Shown piece by piece: positions 24,266 through 33,155 of a stretch of 64,000 bases of DNA. This DNA comes from Nannocystis exedens (GTDB taxonomy: Bacteria; Myxococcota_A; Polyangia; Nannocystales; Nannocystaceae). Position 1 is the stretch's first letter, and each line of letters starts with the position of its first letter. Both the position numbers and the translations under genes were made by a program. The notes below the pieces were generated by a model. That model saw only the letters and a list, made by a program, of their open reading frames with translations, searched no databases and was not told the DNA's origin. The DNA is taken from NCBI RefSeq assembly GCF_002343915.1, contig NZ_NETK01000001.1, forward strand, positions 10,130,001 through 10,194,000, written 5' to 3'.

Positions 24266-24958
24266 ATGACCCTCGACAAGACACTGCTCCACGAACTGGA
24301 CGCGCGCATGATCGCGCTGCCGGCGGCGGAGGTGATCCTCCGCGACGAGGGCACCAAGACGAACTGGACGGTGGCGCTGGCGCCGTTTCGCCTGGCGGCG
24401 GTGCCGGTGACGCGCGAGCTTTATGCCGCGGTGCGAGGGACGGCGCCGCCGTCGTCGGCGGGGCCGCGGACGCCGGTGACGGAGGTGTCGTGGAACGACG
24501 CGATCCGGTTCTGCAACGAGCTGTCGCTGCAGGCGGGGCTGCGGCCGTGCTACGCGTTCGGAGACGATCCCGAGGCGCGCGACGTGACGTGCGACTGGGA
24601 GGCCGACGGCTACCGCCTGCCGTCCGAGGCGGAGTGGGAGTACGCGTGCCGGGCCGGGACGACCGGCGAGCGCTACGGCGACCTCGACGCGATCGCGTGG
24701 CACCACGGCAACTCCGGCGGCGCGCCGCACGACGTGGCGACCCGCGAGCCCAACGCGTGGGGCTTCTATGACACGATCGGCAACGCGTGGGAGTGGTGCT
24801 GGGACGTCTACGACGCGAAGGTCTACGGGCCGTATCGCGTGTTCCGCGGCGGCGGGTGGAACGATCGGCCGCGCGGCCTGCGGGCGGCGTGCCGCCGCCG
24901 CAGTCACCCGACCTTCCGCGTCGACGACCTCGGGTTCCGCCTCGCCCGCTCGCGCTGA
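24266..24958 (+). CDS. Formylglycine-generating-enzyme-like (FGE/SUMF1 fold) protein
   Basis: 230 residues of the C-type-lectin-like FGE-sulfatase fold: FRLAAVPVTRELYAAV, PVTEVSWNDAIRFCNELS, YRLPSEAEWEYACRAGT, NAWGFYDTIGNAWEWCWDVY and VFRGGGWNDRPRGLRAACRRR with a C-terminal GFRLAR. The Cys pair used for catalysis in true FGE (in the SxxCxxxYC segment) is missing; that region reads GGGWNDRPRGLRAACR. Sulfatase activation is thus unlikely; related domains serve as substrate-binding or non-haem-iron enzymes. It has no signal peptide and stands alone. Confidence 0.85.
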   Translation: MTLDKTLLHELDARMIALPAAEVILRDEGTKTNWTVALAPFRLAAVPVTRELYAAVRGTAPPSSAGPRTPVTEVSWNDAIRFCNELSLQAGLRPCYAFGDDPEARDVTCDWEADGYRLPSEAEWEYACRAGTTGERYGDLDAIAWHHGNSGGAPHDVATREPNAWGFYDTIGNAWEWCWDVYDAKVYGPYRVFRGGGWNDRPRGLRAACRRRSHPTFRVDDLGFRLARSR

Positions 24959-24996
24959 ACGCCGTGCCGGCGACATGGGTCCGTCCGCGGCGGGCG

Positions 24997-25038
24997 CATG
25001 GCGAGATGGACATGTCCTTCCGGACATATTATTGCTGG
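24997..25038. repeat. CATG 14-nt array F
   Basis: CATG at 24997 and 25011 and CATA at 25025, 14 nt apart; the middle unit CATGTCCTTCCGGA is close to consensus and can pair with the next as ATGTCC/GGACAT. It starts 39 nt after the FGE-like stop codon. Confidence 0.7.
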
Positions 25039-25177
25039 GCCGGGCGAGACCGCCCGGACTGCGACGCGGCTGTCGCAGCGGTCCTCGCGTGTCGTGTGGG
25101 TGCCGGGCGTCCGCGTCGTGCGGTCGCGCGTCGGGGGCGAGCCGGTGGCCGGCCGCGGCCTGCGCTATAACGGAGGG

Positions 25178-26956
25178 ATGCAGGCTTATCCTTGGGTTTT
25201 TTGGGCGCGTAACCTCGGCCTCCTGACAGCGCTCGTCGCGGCCTCCGGGTGTACCGAGCGAGACCCGGGCGACGAGACCGACAGCGACACGACGACCGAC
25301 GGGCCGGCGACCGACGGGTCGATGACCGAAGGGCCGGTGACCGAGGGGCCGACGACGGACCCGCCGACGACCACCGATCCGACCGACGGGCCGATGTCGG
25401 ACACCGAGGGGCCGGAGCCGAATCCGACGGTGCCGATCGGCTCGAGCCTCGAGGCGGACATCCTGTTCGTGGTCGACAACTCGCTGTCGATGGCGACCCG
25501 GCAGGCGAAGCTGGCGGCGGCGATGCCCGCGTTCGTCGAGGCGCTCGGCGGCCTCAGCTACCGGATCGGCATCACCACCACCGACAACGGCAACCCGCGC
25601 TGCCCGATGGACACCACGCCGGAGCGCGGCGAGCTGGTGCTGACGAGCTGCCTCGAGCGCGTGGCCGCGGGCGAGTTCGAGGTGCCGGGGATCCTCGACG
25701 ACGTGTCGGCCGCGTGCACGGCGACGTGTTCGCTGAGCGACGCCGACCTGCCGATCAAGCCGACGGCGACGCACGCGTCGAACGGCGAGCTGGCGCCGCG
25801 CAAGTGGGTCGAGGTCGAGGGCAACGGCGGCGGCGCGAGCAACCTGCCCGAGGGCGTCTCGCCGGCGCAGGCGCTGCAGTGCTTCATGCCGCAGGGCGTG
25901 ACCGGCTGCGGCTTCGAGTCGCACCTCGAGTCGATGTTCAGGGCGATCGCGCGCACGGCCGACGAGGCCTCGGCGAGCAACTTCGGGTTCCTGCGCCCGC
26001 AGGCCAGCCTGTCGGTGGTGCTGTTCAGCGACGAGACCGACTGCTCGCCGCAGCCCGACTTCGAGGAGATCTTCACGACCAACAAGGTGTTCTGGGAGGA
26101 CCCGGACGCGCCGGCGCCGACCAGCGCGCTGTGCTGGAACGCGGGCGTGCGCTGCGAGGGCGCCGGGCCGACGTACGCCGGCTGCTCGGCCGAGAACCAC
26201 GACCTCGAGGGCAACCCGGGCGTGAGCGACGAGAAGGCGGTGCTGCGGCCGGTGTCGCACTACACCGCGTTCCTGCAGGCGATCGAGGACGAGAAGCGGA
26301 AGTTCGACCCGTTCGCCGAGGTGCGGGTGATGATGATCGCCGGCGTGCCGCGGGGCTACGAGTCGCACCAGGCCGAGATCGTGTACGAGGACTCGTTCGA
26401 CCCGCAGGTCCAGAACGACTTCGGCATCGGCCACGGCTGCATCGACGCCGAGTCGCTCGGCGCGGTCCCGCCGGTGCGCGAGCGCGAGGTCGCCGAGGCG
26501 TTCGCGGTCGGCGAGGACCGCGACATCTTCTCGATCTGCGACGACGACTACAGCGCGACGATGGCCGCGATCGCGTCGCGGATCGCCGACCAGCTCCGCC
26601 CGGCCTGCATGCCGCTGTGCGTCGCCGACGTCGCGCCGGAGTCCCCCGTGGTCGATCCGAACTGCGAGGTGTTCGAGGTCGATCCGGGCGCCCAGACCCG
26701 CGTGCCGCTGCCGAAGTGCGAGGAGGTCGGCGGCAACTGGATCATCCCCGCCGGCTCGACGATGTGCTTCGCCGAGTTGGTCGACCAGGGCGGGCAGACG
26801 CCGAGCGCGATCGACGACATGTCGCCCGTGTGCGTCGCCGAGGGCTTCAACCTCGAGTTCGTGGTGGTGCGCAGCACGCCGGTGCCGAGCGGCGCGACGT
26901 TCGAGGCGACCTGCGAGGTGTCGCCGAACCCGTCGCTCGATTGCCCGGCGCTGTGA
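25178..26956 (+). CDS. vWA-domain lipoprotein
   Basis: 592 residues. Signal peptide with lipobox (LLTALVAASGC), a Thr/Asp/Pro linker, then a von Willebrand factor A-like domain starting ADILFVVDNSLSMATRQ (DxSxS MIDAS). LSVVLFSDETDCS is the fourth strand with the downstream metal ligand. Many paired Cys (CTATCSL; CWNAGVRCEGAGPTYAGC) and a Cys-containing C-terminus (MPLCVADVAPE; CEVSPNPSLDC) suggest a disulfide-rich outer part. It is a surface adhesin or binding protein of a type common in Myxococcota; a shorter relative lies at 50773. A TATAAC hexamer (25166-25171) and GGAGG lie directly before the ATG. Confidence 0.85.
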   Translation: MQAYPWVFWARNLGLLTALVAASGCTERDPGDETDSDTTTDGPATDGSMTEGPVTEGPTTDPPTTTDPTDGPMSDTEGPEPNPTVPIGSSLEADILFVVDNSLSMATRQAKLAAAMPAFVEALGGLSYRIGITTTDNGNPRCPMDTTPERGELVLTSCLERVAAGEFEVPGILDDVSAACTATCSLSDADLPIKPTATHASNGELAPRKWVEVEGNGGGASNLPEGVSPAQALQCFMPQGVTGCGFESHLESMFRAIARTADEASASNFGFLRPQASLSVVLFSDETDCSPQPDFEEIFTTNKVFWEDPDAPAPTSALCWNAGVRCEGAGPTYAGCSAENHDLEGNPGVSDEKAVLRPVSHYTAFLQAIEDEKRKFDPFAEVRVMMIAGVPRGYESHQAEIVYEDSFDPQVQNDFGIGHGCIDAESLGAVPPVREREVAEAFAVGEDRDIFSICDDDYSATMAAIASRIADQLRPACMPLCVADVAPESPVVDPNCEVFEVDPGAQTRVPLPKCEEVGGNWIIPAGSTMCFAELVDQGGQTPSAIDDMSPVCVAEGFNLEFVVVRSTPVPSGATFEATCEVSPNPSLDCPAL

Positions 26957-27312
26957 GCGGGGCGGAGGCCTGAGCTCCGCGGCGGCGCGAGCCGCGGGGT
27001 CGGGCCGTACCGCTGCGGTGGCAATGACGGATGGCGCGTCGACCGGCCACCGACGCGAATTCGGATGCGGCAGCCGCGGGTGCGTCGCGGCGGAGACGGA
27101 GGGCGGGCCCGCTGGCCAGGCGAGACGGTTGCGATCGCTGGCCGGCAGGGCGCGCCGCGGTGGAGACGGACGTCGCGAGGGCCGGCCACTGCAACGATCA
27201 GAGACGCGAGCGCGGGCCTGCTGCGGGCCGGCGACGCGCGTCGCGGAGGAGCTTTCAGTATGTCTCAAGGGACATGTAAACGCATTCGCGGCCTCTGCGA
27301 GGAGGCGAGGTC
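26957..27312. other. Intergenic gap
   Basis: No coding signal is seen in these 356 bp between the vWA and radical SAM genes. The last 55 bp hold CATG array G and the ribosome-binding site of the radical SAM gene (GAGGAGGCGAGG). Confidence 0.5.
27259..27286. repeat. CATG 14-nt array G (two units)
   Basis: TATGTCTCAAGGGA (27259) and CATG (27273), 14 nt apart. It is short but matches the consensus in its first unit. It lies 27-54 nt before the radical SAM start codon. Confidence 0.45.
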
Positions 27313-28365
27313 ATGAGCGGCGCGACGGTGCCGGGGACGCTGTTGTCGCGGGCGCGGCGGCTGGTGGCGCGCTCGCCGGCCGCGGTGGCGCTGGCCAAGC
27401 GGGTCTACCGCTCGCCGCGTCTGCAGCAGACGGCGGCGTTCCGCCGGTTCGTCCGCAGCCGCGCGGCCGGGGCCGAGGCGGCGGTGCAGGCCGGGGCGCC
27501 GCCGCAGCTGTGGCTCGAGACGGTGTTGACGTGCAACGCCCGCTGCTCGATGTGCGTCCACAGCGAGCGCAAGATGGTGGGGGTGATGTCGATGGACCTG
27601 TTCCGCCGGCTGGTCGACGAGGCGTCGGCGTGGGGCGTCGACTCGGTGTGCCTCAGCATCTACGGCGAGCCGATGGTCGACAAGCGCTGGCTCGAGCGGC
27701 TGCAGTACGTGTGCATGGCGGGGATGACGTACAGCTTCTTCTCGAACGCGAGCATACTGACGCCCGAGCTGGCGGCGGCGATGCTCGAGCTCGGCGGCTG
27801 GACGGAGGTCAACTTCAGCGTCAACGGCTTCTCGAAGCCGGTCTACGAGGCCGTGATGCCGCCGCTGTCGCGCGACCGGGTGTACGCCAACATCGAGCGG
27901 TTCCTCGAGCTGCGCCGGGCCCACGAGGGCGAGGTGCCGAGGGTGACGGTGTCGTGCGTGACCCTGGCCGAGAACGTCCACGAGCTGCCCGAGTTCGTGC
28001 GCTTCTGGCGGCCCCGGGTCGATCGCGTGAGCATCGCCGACCGCACCGACTGGCTCGGCGAGCTCAGGAAGACCGACCGCGCGGTGCCGGTGCGCGGACG
28101 CCTGCGGGTGATGGACGATTCGCAGCCGCAGACGCCGTGCCCGGCGCCGTGGCGCAAGATGTACGTGTACGCCGACGGCCGCGTGTCGCCGTGCTGCGAG
28201 GACGCGGCGCTGCGCCAGCTGATCCTCGGCGACACGAATGTGCAGACCCTGCGGCAGATCTACCACGGGCCGGGCTACGCGGCGCTGCGCGCGCTGCATC
28301 TGCACGATCGCCGCGGGGATCACCGGATCTGCGGCGCCTGCCGCGTCAACCCGCCGTGGATCTGA
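27313..28365 (+). CDS. Radical SAM protein with SPASM-like C-terminus
   Basis: 350 residues. TVLTCNARCSMCVHSERKM carries the CxxxCxxC cluster that binds the SAM-cleaving 4Fe-4S centre; LSIYGEPMVD corresponds to the GGEP motif. The C-terminal part has CPAPWRKMYVYADGRVSPCCED and CGACRVNPPWI, a SPASM/twitch-like set of Cys for an auxiliary cluster. Proteins of this type modify peptides or carbohydrates. No precursor peptide gene is obvious nearby. The start has a strong ribosome-binding site (GAGGAGG). It is followed by a broken Cys-rich gene and a methyltransferase. Confidence 0.85.
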   Translation: MSGATVPGTLLSRARRLVARSPAAVALAKRVYRSPRLQQTAAFRRFVRSRAAGAEAAVQAGAPPQLWLETVLTCNARCSMCVHSERKMVGVMSMDLFRRLVDEASAWGVDSVCLSIYGEPMVDKRWLERLQYVCMAGMTYSFFSNASILTPELAAAMLELGGWTEVNFSVNGFSKPVYEAVMPPLSRDRVYANIERFLELRRAHEGEVPRVTVSCVTLAENVHELPEFVRFWRPRVDRVSIADRTDWLGELRKTDRAVPVRGRLRVMDDSQPQTPCPAPWRKMYVYADGRVSPCCEDAALRQLILGDTNVQTLRQIYHGPGYAALRALHLHDRRGDHRICGACRVNPPWI

Positions 28366-28499
28366 GCGACGGGCGGGCGAGCCGGGCCGCGCGGGCGAAC
28401 CCCCGACGGCGGGGTCGATGCTGCGAGCCGGCTCCGATCCGCAATGGACATTGCGCCGAGCGACACAAACCGCGGAGCAGGTCACGGTCGCGTCACGAG

Positions 28500-29135
28500 G
28501 ACGTCTCGGCGCGAAGGACCACGAGCTCGTCGACGACGGACGCGAGCACCACGAGCGACACGACCACCGGGGTCGTCGAATCGTGTGAGGACGGCGAGCA
28601 GAGCGGGAGCGAGACAAACGTCGATTGCAGCGGCCCGGCCTGTCCGGGCTGCGCCGACAACTCGGCCTGCGTCGCGGACGGCGACTGCGAGGGGACGAGC
28701 TGCGTGGGCGAGGTCTGCGGATTGCCGCCGGCGAGCTGCGACGACGCGGTCCAGAACGGCACGGAGAGCGACGTCGACTGCGGCGGCGCCGACTGCCCGG
28801 CCTGCGGCGAGTCGCAAGCGTGTGTGGACGCGGTCGATTGCGCGTCGCAGAGCTGCGTCGACGGGGGCCTGCGCAGCGCCCGTGCGACGACGGCGTCGAG
28901 AACGGCGAGGAGACCGCGGTCGACTGCGGCGGGCCCATGTGCGGCCCCTGCGGCGACGCGCTCGGCTGCGAGGTCGCGATGGGCTGTCAGAGCGGGGTGT
29001 GCGACCGAGGCCTGTGCGCCATTCCGCTGTGCGACGACGGGGCGAAGAACGGCGACGAGACGGATGTCGACTGCGCCGGCGAGCACTGCGATCCGTGCGA
29101 GGACGGGCTCGCCTGCGAGGTCGACGCCGCGGCGA
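28500..29135 (+). pseudogene. Broken Cys-rich repeat lipoprotein
   Basis: One frame reads SSTTDASTTSDTTTG (the usual linker), then repeats of the type CEDGEQSGSETNVDCSGPACPGC and CDDAVQNGTESDVDCGGADCPAC up to SCVDGG near 28865. The same repeat continues in another frame: RPCDDGVENGEETAVDCGG, CDDGAKNGDETDVDCAGEHC, up to LACEVDAAA. A frameshift around 28870 separates them. No signal peptide or lipobox can be found in front of the linker, so the N-terminus is lost too. This DxDCGG repeat family is typical of myxobacterial secreted proteins. Confidence 0.7.
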
Positions 29136-29335
29136 CCGACTGGAAGTTCACGAAGAACGCCGGCGGCGGCGAACGTGCCGCGATCCCCGGACGGGCAGGC
29201 GCGGTTCGGGGGTCGCGTGGTCGACAGGCATCCGGGCCGCGCGGCTCGAGGCGCGGCGGACCGCACGCGCGGCCGCTCGTCGCGAGCGGGTCGGGGTGAA
29301 GCTTCAGAGTCGAGATTGGGGGCGGAATTCGCGGC

Positions 29336-29365
29336 TTGACGGTGATATTGAAAATCGTTATCATT
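29336..29365 (+). promoter_or_regulatory. Sigma-70-type promoter overlapped by a Fur box
   Basis: TTGACG (29336-29341) and TATCAT (29360-29365) are spaced 18 nt apart in an unusually AT-rich patch. GATATTGAAAATCGTTATC (29344-29362) matches the 19-bp Fur consensus at 16 of 19 positions and covers the spacer and the -10. This predicts iron repression of the methyltransferase starting at 29394. Confidence 0.7.
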
Positions 29366-29393
29366 TTATCATGCGAACGAGAGAGGCCATTGC

Positions 29394-30104
29394 ATGAGCC
29401 AAGCATCCTTCGACTTGCTCGACGGCCGGGCCGCGCGCGTCCTCCGGCGGCTGCACGCCGAGGCGGATCGCCAGATGCCGCGGCTGCTGTTGAAGTACTT
29501 GCCGCTGCTTCCGCGGCTGCTCCTGGGCCAGCGGATCGACTTCAAGGACGAGGCCCGCGAGTTCTACGCCGACAAGTACATCGCCCTCGGGCGCGAGCAG
29601 GCGGCTTTCTGCTATCTGACCGCGCGGGCGCTGCGGGCCCGCCAGGTCGTCGAGTTCGGGACGTCGTTCGGGATCTCGACGATCTGGTTGGCGGCCGCGG
29701 TGCGCGACAACGGCGGGGGCAAGGTCATCGGCACCGAGTTCGTGCCGGCGAAGGCGCGGCGGGCCCGGGAGCACGTCGACGAGGCGGGGCTCGGCGATTA
29801 CGTCGAGATCCGCGAGGGCGACGCGCGCGAGACGTTGCGGTCGATCGACGGTGAGGTCGACTTCTTCCTCAACGACGGGTTCCCGATGCTCGCGCTGGAC
29901 ATCCTCAAGCTCGTCGCGCCGCACATGCGCCGGGGCGCGGTGGTGCTGACCGACAACGTCGGCCACTTCCGCGGCAACTACCGCGAATACGTCGCGTACT
30001 TGCGAGAGCCGCGGAACGGCTTCCAATCGATGACGATGCCGATCCGCGCCGGGACCGAATACTCGGTGCGCACGGCCGCGGGGCCGCGAGAGTCGGGCGA
30101 ATAG
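29394..30104 (+). CDS. SAM-dependent O-methyltransferase-like protein
   Basis: 236 residues. RQVVEFGTSFGISTIWLAAA is the glycine-rich SAM-binding motif I, GKVIGTEFVPAKARRAREH motif II, and VDFFLNDGFPMLALDILKL with GAVVLTDNVG holds the acidic metal- or substrate-binding positions of catechol-O-methyltransferase-like enzymes (Methyltransf_24 type). It probably methylates a small hydroxylated molecule. GAGAGAGG lies eight nt before the ATG. The promoter carries a Fur box, so the substrate may be linked to iron uptake (for example a catechol), which is inference. The convergent neighbour is ahcY, which removes the SAH product. Confidence 0.82.
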   Translation: MSQASFDLLDGRAARVLRRLHAEADRQMPRLLLKYLPLLPRLLLGQRIDFKDEAREFYADKYIALGREQAAFCYLTARALRARQVVEFGTSFGISTIWLAAAVRDNGGGKVIGTEFVPAKARRAREHVDEAGLGDYVEIREGDARETLRSIDGEVDFFLNDGFPMLALDILKLVAPHMRRGAVVLTDNVGHFRGNYREYVAYLREPRNGFQSMTMPIRAGTEYSVRTAAGPRESGE

Positions 30105-30219
30105 GGGCAGGCCCTCGGTTCGTACCGCGGCGCGGCGAATGGGCGGAGCGCGGCAGACTTCGATCCGTCGACCCCGGTTCGAGGCGTCGGCCGCAGCGCT
30201 CGCGCTCCACACATCGTGA

Positions 30220-31485
30220 TCAGGTGCCGGCGCGCCAGCCGGCGAGGTAGTCGCGTTGCTCGCGGCTCAGGACGTCGATCTCGACCCCGAGCGCGCGCAG
30301 CTTGAGGCGGGCGACCTCCTCGTCGAGGGCGCGCGGCAGGGCGTGGACGTCGGCCGCGAGCTCGCGTCCGGAGGCGAGCACGAATTCGACGGCGAGCGCC
30401 TGGTCGGCGAAGCTGAGGTCCATGACGGCGGCGGGGTGGCCCTCGGCGGCGGCGAGGTTGACGAGGCGGCCCTCGGCGAGGAGGTAGATCCGGCGGCCGT
30501 CGGGGCGCACGAACTCGTCGAGGGCGGGCCGGATCCGCCGCCGCTGCGGGGCGAGGGCGGCGAGGGCGGCGAGGTCGAGCTCGACGTCGAAGTGGCCGGC
30601 GTTGGCGACCACGGCGCCGTCCTTCATCAGCGCGAACTCGGGGCCGCCGATCACGCCGCGGTTGCCGGCGACGGTGCAGAAGACGTCGCCGATCGCGGCG
30701 GCGCGGGCGATCGGCAGCACCTGGTAGCCGTCCATGGTGGCCTCGAGCGCGCGCAGCGGGTCGACCTCGGTGACGACGACGCGCGCGCCCATGCCGGCGG
30801 CGCGGGCGGCCAGGCCGCGGCCGCACCAGCCGTAGCCGCAGACGACGAAGCAGGCGCCGGCGAGCAGGCGGTTGGTGGCCCGCAGGATGCCGTCGATGGT
30901 GCTCTGGCCGGTGCCGTAGCGGTTGTCGAACATGTGCTTGGCGACGGCGTCGTTGACGGCGATCACGGGGTAGCGCAGGGCGCCGTCGCGGGCCATGGCG
31001 CGCAGGCGGGTGACGCCGCTGGTGGTCTCCTCGGTGCCGCCGACGATCGCGTCGCCGAGCGCGGGGTGGCGGGTGTGGACGAGGGTGGCCAGGTCGGCGC
31101 CGTCGTCCATGACGAGCTGCGGCCGGTGTGACAGGGCGGCGGCCAGGTGGGCGAAGTAGGTCGGCCGGTCCTCGCCGGCGCGCGCGAACACGGCGACGCC
31201 GTCGTGGACGGCCAGCGAGGCGGCGACGTCGTCCTGGGTGCTGAGCGGGTTGCTGGCGCACAGGCGCACGTCGGCGCCGCCGGCTCGCAGGGTGCGCACG
31301 AGCGCGGCGGTCTCGGCGGTGACGTGCAGGCAGGCGGCCACGCGCACGCCGGCGAGCGGGCGGTCGCGGGAGAATCGCTCGCGGATGGCCGCGAGCACCG
31401 GCATGGCCCGCTCGGCCCACTCGATCTTGTCGCGCCCGCGCGGGGCCAGAGTCTCGTCGCTGATGTCTCTCGTCGTGGTGGTCAT
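30220..31485 (-). CDS. ahcY: S-adenosylhomocysteine hydrolase (adenosylhomocysteinase)
   Basis: 421 residues. It converts S-adenosylhomocysteine to adenosine and homocysteine in the activated methyl cycle, using bound NAD. Diagnostic segments: KIEWAERAMPVLAAIRERF, CLHVTAETAALVRTLRAGG, TEETTSGVTRLRAM, KHMFDNRYGTGQSTIDGILR and the NAD-binding FVVCGYGWCGRGLAARA (GxGxxG), then GNRGVIGGPEFALMKDGA and NAGHFDVEL. The length and lack of the 40-residue insert are those of the shorter bacterial form. The ATG at 31485 is preferred; a GTG at 31551 would add 22 residues. It is divergent from a LysR gene. Confidence 0.92.
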   Translation of the reverse strand: MTTTTRDISDETLAPRGRDKIEWAERAMPVLAAIRERFSRDRPLAGVRVAACLHVTAETAALVRTLRAGGADVRLCASNPLSTQDDVAASLAVHDGVAVFARAGEDRPTYFAHLAAALSHRPQLVMDDGADLATLVHTRHPALGDAIVGGTEETTSGVTRLRAMARDGALRYPVIAVNDAVAKHMFDNRYGTGQSTIDGILRATNRLLAGACFVVCGYGWCGRGLAARAAGMGARVVVTEVDPLRALEATMDGYQVLPIARAAAIGDVFCTVAGNRGVIGGPEFALMKDGAVVANAGHFDVELDLAALAALAPQRRRIRPALDEFVRPDGRRIYLLAEGRLVNLAAAEGHPAAVMDLSFADQALAVEFVLASGRELAADVHALPRALDEEVARLKLRALGVEIDVLSREQRDYLAGWRAGT

Positions 31486-31494
31486 GGACACGTT

Positions 31495-31535
31495 CCCCGC
31501 CTCGCGGGGCCTCCCGCCGGCGAAGATGCGGGAGG
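31495..31535 (-). promoter_or_regulatory. Two adjacent hairpins in the ahcY leader
   Basis: Just upstream of the ahcY ATG: CCCCGC-ctc-GCGGGG (31495-31509) and, abutting it, CCTCCCGC...GCGGGAGG (31510-31535, eight-bp stem, ten-nt loop). The tandem hairpins could serve attenuation or occlude the start. The conserved core of SAH riboswitches is not recognisable here. Confidence 0.45.
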
Positions 31536-31586
31536 GCGACGCATCAGTCACGTTCGTGTTTCTATGCCGTGGTATAAGTGAGACTA

Positions 31587-32519
31587 ATGCTGCCGGACTT
31601 CAACCGCCTGCGGGTGTTCTTCCACGTCCACGAGGCGCGCAGCGTCAGCGCGGCCGCGGCGGCGCTGCACGTGACGCAGTCGGCGGTGAGCCAGAGCCTG
31701 GCCAAGCTCGAGGACGAGCTGAAGGCGCAGCTGTTCGTCCGCCGCCACCGCGAGGTGGTGCCGACGGCGGCAGGCGAGGCCCTGTTCGCCGTGGTCGCGC
31801 CGTTCGTCGCCGGGCTGCAGGAGCGGGTCGGGCAGATCCACCGCGCGCGCCACGAGCTGGCCGGGACGCTGCAGATCGGCGCGCCGGTCGAGTTCGGGGC
31901 GCACCGCCTGCCCGAGGTGCTGGCGGCGTTCGCCCGCGTGCACCCGGGCGTGCGCTTCTCGCTGCGCCTGGGACACCCGTCGGAGATCGTGCCGCTGCTC
32001 GAGGAGGGCCGGCTCGACCTCGGGTTCGCCGACCTGTTCGAAGGGCCAGGTGCGGCGGCGCGCCGGCTGGCGGGCTTCGAGGTCGCCGAGGTGATGGAGG
32101 AGGCGCTGGTGCTGGTGGCGGCGGCGGGCCACGAGGCGGCGACGCTCGCGGGCAGCCGGGCGTTCGCGCGGCTGTCGCGGCAGCGCTTCGTCGACTACCA
32201 CGCGAGCGCGCCGGCGGTGCGCGGGTGGTTCCGCCACCACTTCGGCCGGGTGCCGCCGCGGCTCGAGCCGGCGCTGGCGGTCGAGAGCGTGCAGGCCGTG
32301 ATCGCGGCGACGAGCCACGGGATGGGCTTCGGGGTGGTGCCGGCGCACACGGTGGCGCGGGCGCTGGCGGCCGGCGAGCTGGTGGCGGTGACGACGCGCA
32401 AGCGGGCGCTGACGAACCGGATCTCGCTGGTCCGCCTGCTCGACCGGGTGCCGAGCCGGCTCGAGCGGACGTTCGTGGCGTTCGTGACGCAGGCGCTGGG
32501 CCGGCGCGCGGCGGGGTGA
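31587..32519 (+). CDS. LysR-family transcriptional regulator
   Basis: 310 residues. Winged helix-turn-helix: FNRLRVFFHVHEARSVSAA, ALHVTQSAVSQSLAKLEDEL, LFVRRHREVVPTAAGEAL. The effector domain begins LAGTLQIGAPVEFGAHRLPE and includes HPSEIVPLLEEGRLDLGFAD and GFGVVPAHTVARAL. The ATG at 31587 lies eight nt after TATAAG (31573-31578) without a Shine-Dalgarno sequence, suggesting a near-leaderless start; a GTG at 31578 is an alternative. It is divergent from ahcY, its likely target. Confidence 0.9.
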   Translation: MLPDFNRLRVFFHVHEARSVSAAAAALHVTQSAVSQSLAKLEDELKAQLFVRRHREVVPTAAGEALFAVVAPFVAGLQERVGQIHRARHELAGTLQIGAPVEFGAHRLPEVLAAFARVHPGVRFSLRLGHPSEIVPLLEEGRLDLGFADLFEGPGAAARRLAGFEVAEVMEEALVLVAAAGHEAATLAGSRAFARLSRQRFVDYHASAPAVRGWFRHHFGRVPPRLEPALAVESVQAVIAATSHGMGFGVVPAHTVARALAAGELVAVTTRKRALTNRISLVRLLDRVPSRLERTFVAFVTQALGRRAAG

Positions 32520-32576
32520 GGTGGTGCCCGCGCTCGCGGCGCGAAGTCGCGGCGGTTCGGCTAGGCTTTGGCGTCG

Positions 32577-33155
32577 ATGCGGGGCGCGACGACCGATCTC
32601 GAGGCGCTGCGGACGGGCGCGCCGCGGCAGCGGCGGGCGTACGCGGTGCTGCAGTCGCTGGCGATCTTCGAGCGGCTCGCCGCGTTCCGGCCGGCGCTGG
32701 CAGGGACGTTGCCGCTGCCGATCCACACCGAGGCGAGCGACCTCGACGTGCTGTGCGAGGTGCATGACCCGGCGGCGTTCGTCGCGGCGTGCTCGCCGTA
32801 CGCGACGCGGCCCGGGTTCACGACGGAGCAGGCCCCGGTGCGCGGGGTGCCGTCGACGATCGTGCGGTTCGCCGCCGACGAGTTCGCGGTCGAGCTGTTC
32901 GGGCAGCCGCAGCCGGTGGCGCAGCAGCACGGCTGGCGGCACCTGCAGATCGAGGCGCGGGTGCTGGCGCTGGCGGGCGAGGCGGCGGTCGCGACGATCA
33001 CGCAGTGGAAGCGCGAGGGTATGAAGACCGAGCCGGCGTTCGCGCGCTGGCTGCGACTGCCGGGCGACGATCCGTACCTCGCCGTGCTCGCGCTCGAGGA
33101 GCTCGACGACGAGGCGCTGCGGCGGTTGATGCCGCGAGCGAGGGAGGACGCGTAG
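32577..33155 (+). CDS. DUF4269 nucleotidyltransferase-like protein
   Basis: 192 residues. LAGTLPLPIHTEASDLDVLCEV contains the paired Asp (SDLD) of nucleotidyltransferase-fold proteins, and FAVELFGQPQPVAQQHGWRHLQIEARVL is the conserved central block of DUF4269. The family is cytosolic and functionally uncharacterised, possibly antibiotic or RNA nucleotidyl transfer. TAGGCT (32562-32567) lies nine nt before the ATG. It follows the LysR gene by 57 nt and may be independently transcribed. Confidence 0.82.
   Translation: MRGATTDLEALRTGAPRQRRAYAVLQSLAIFERLAAFRPALAGTLPLPIHTEASDLDVLCEVHDPAAFVAACSPYATRPGFTTEQAPVRGVPSTIVRFAADEFAVELFGQPQPVAQQHGWRHLQIEARVLALAGEAAVATITQWKREGMKTEPAFARWLRLPGDDPYLAVLALEELDDEALRRLMPRAREDA

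Noticed and set aside
31486-31580. SAH riboswitch upstream of ahcY
   Set aside because: The conserved core of SAH riboswitches is not recognisable; only simple GC-rich hairpins are present.
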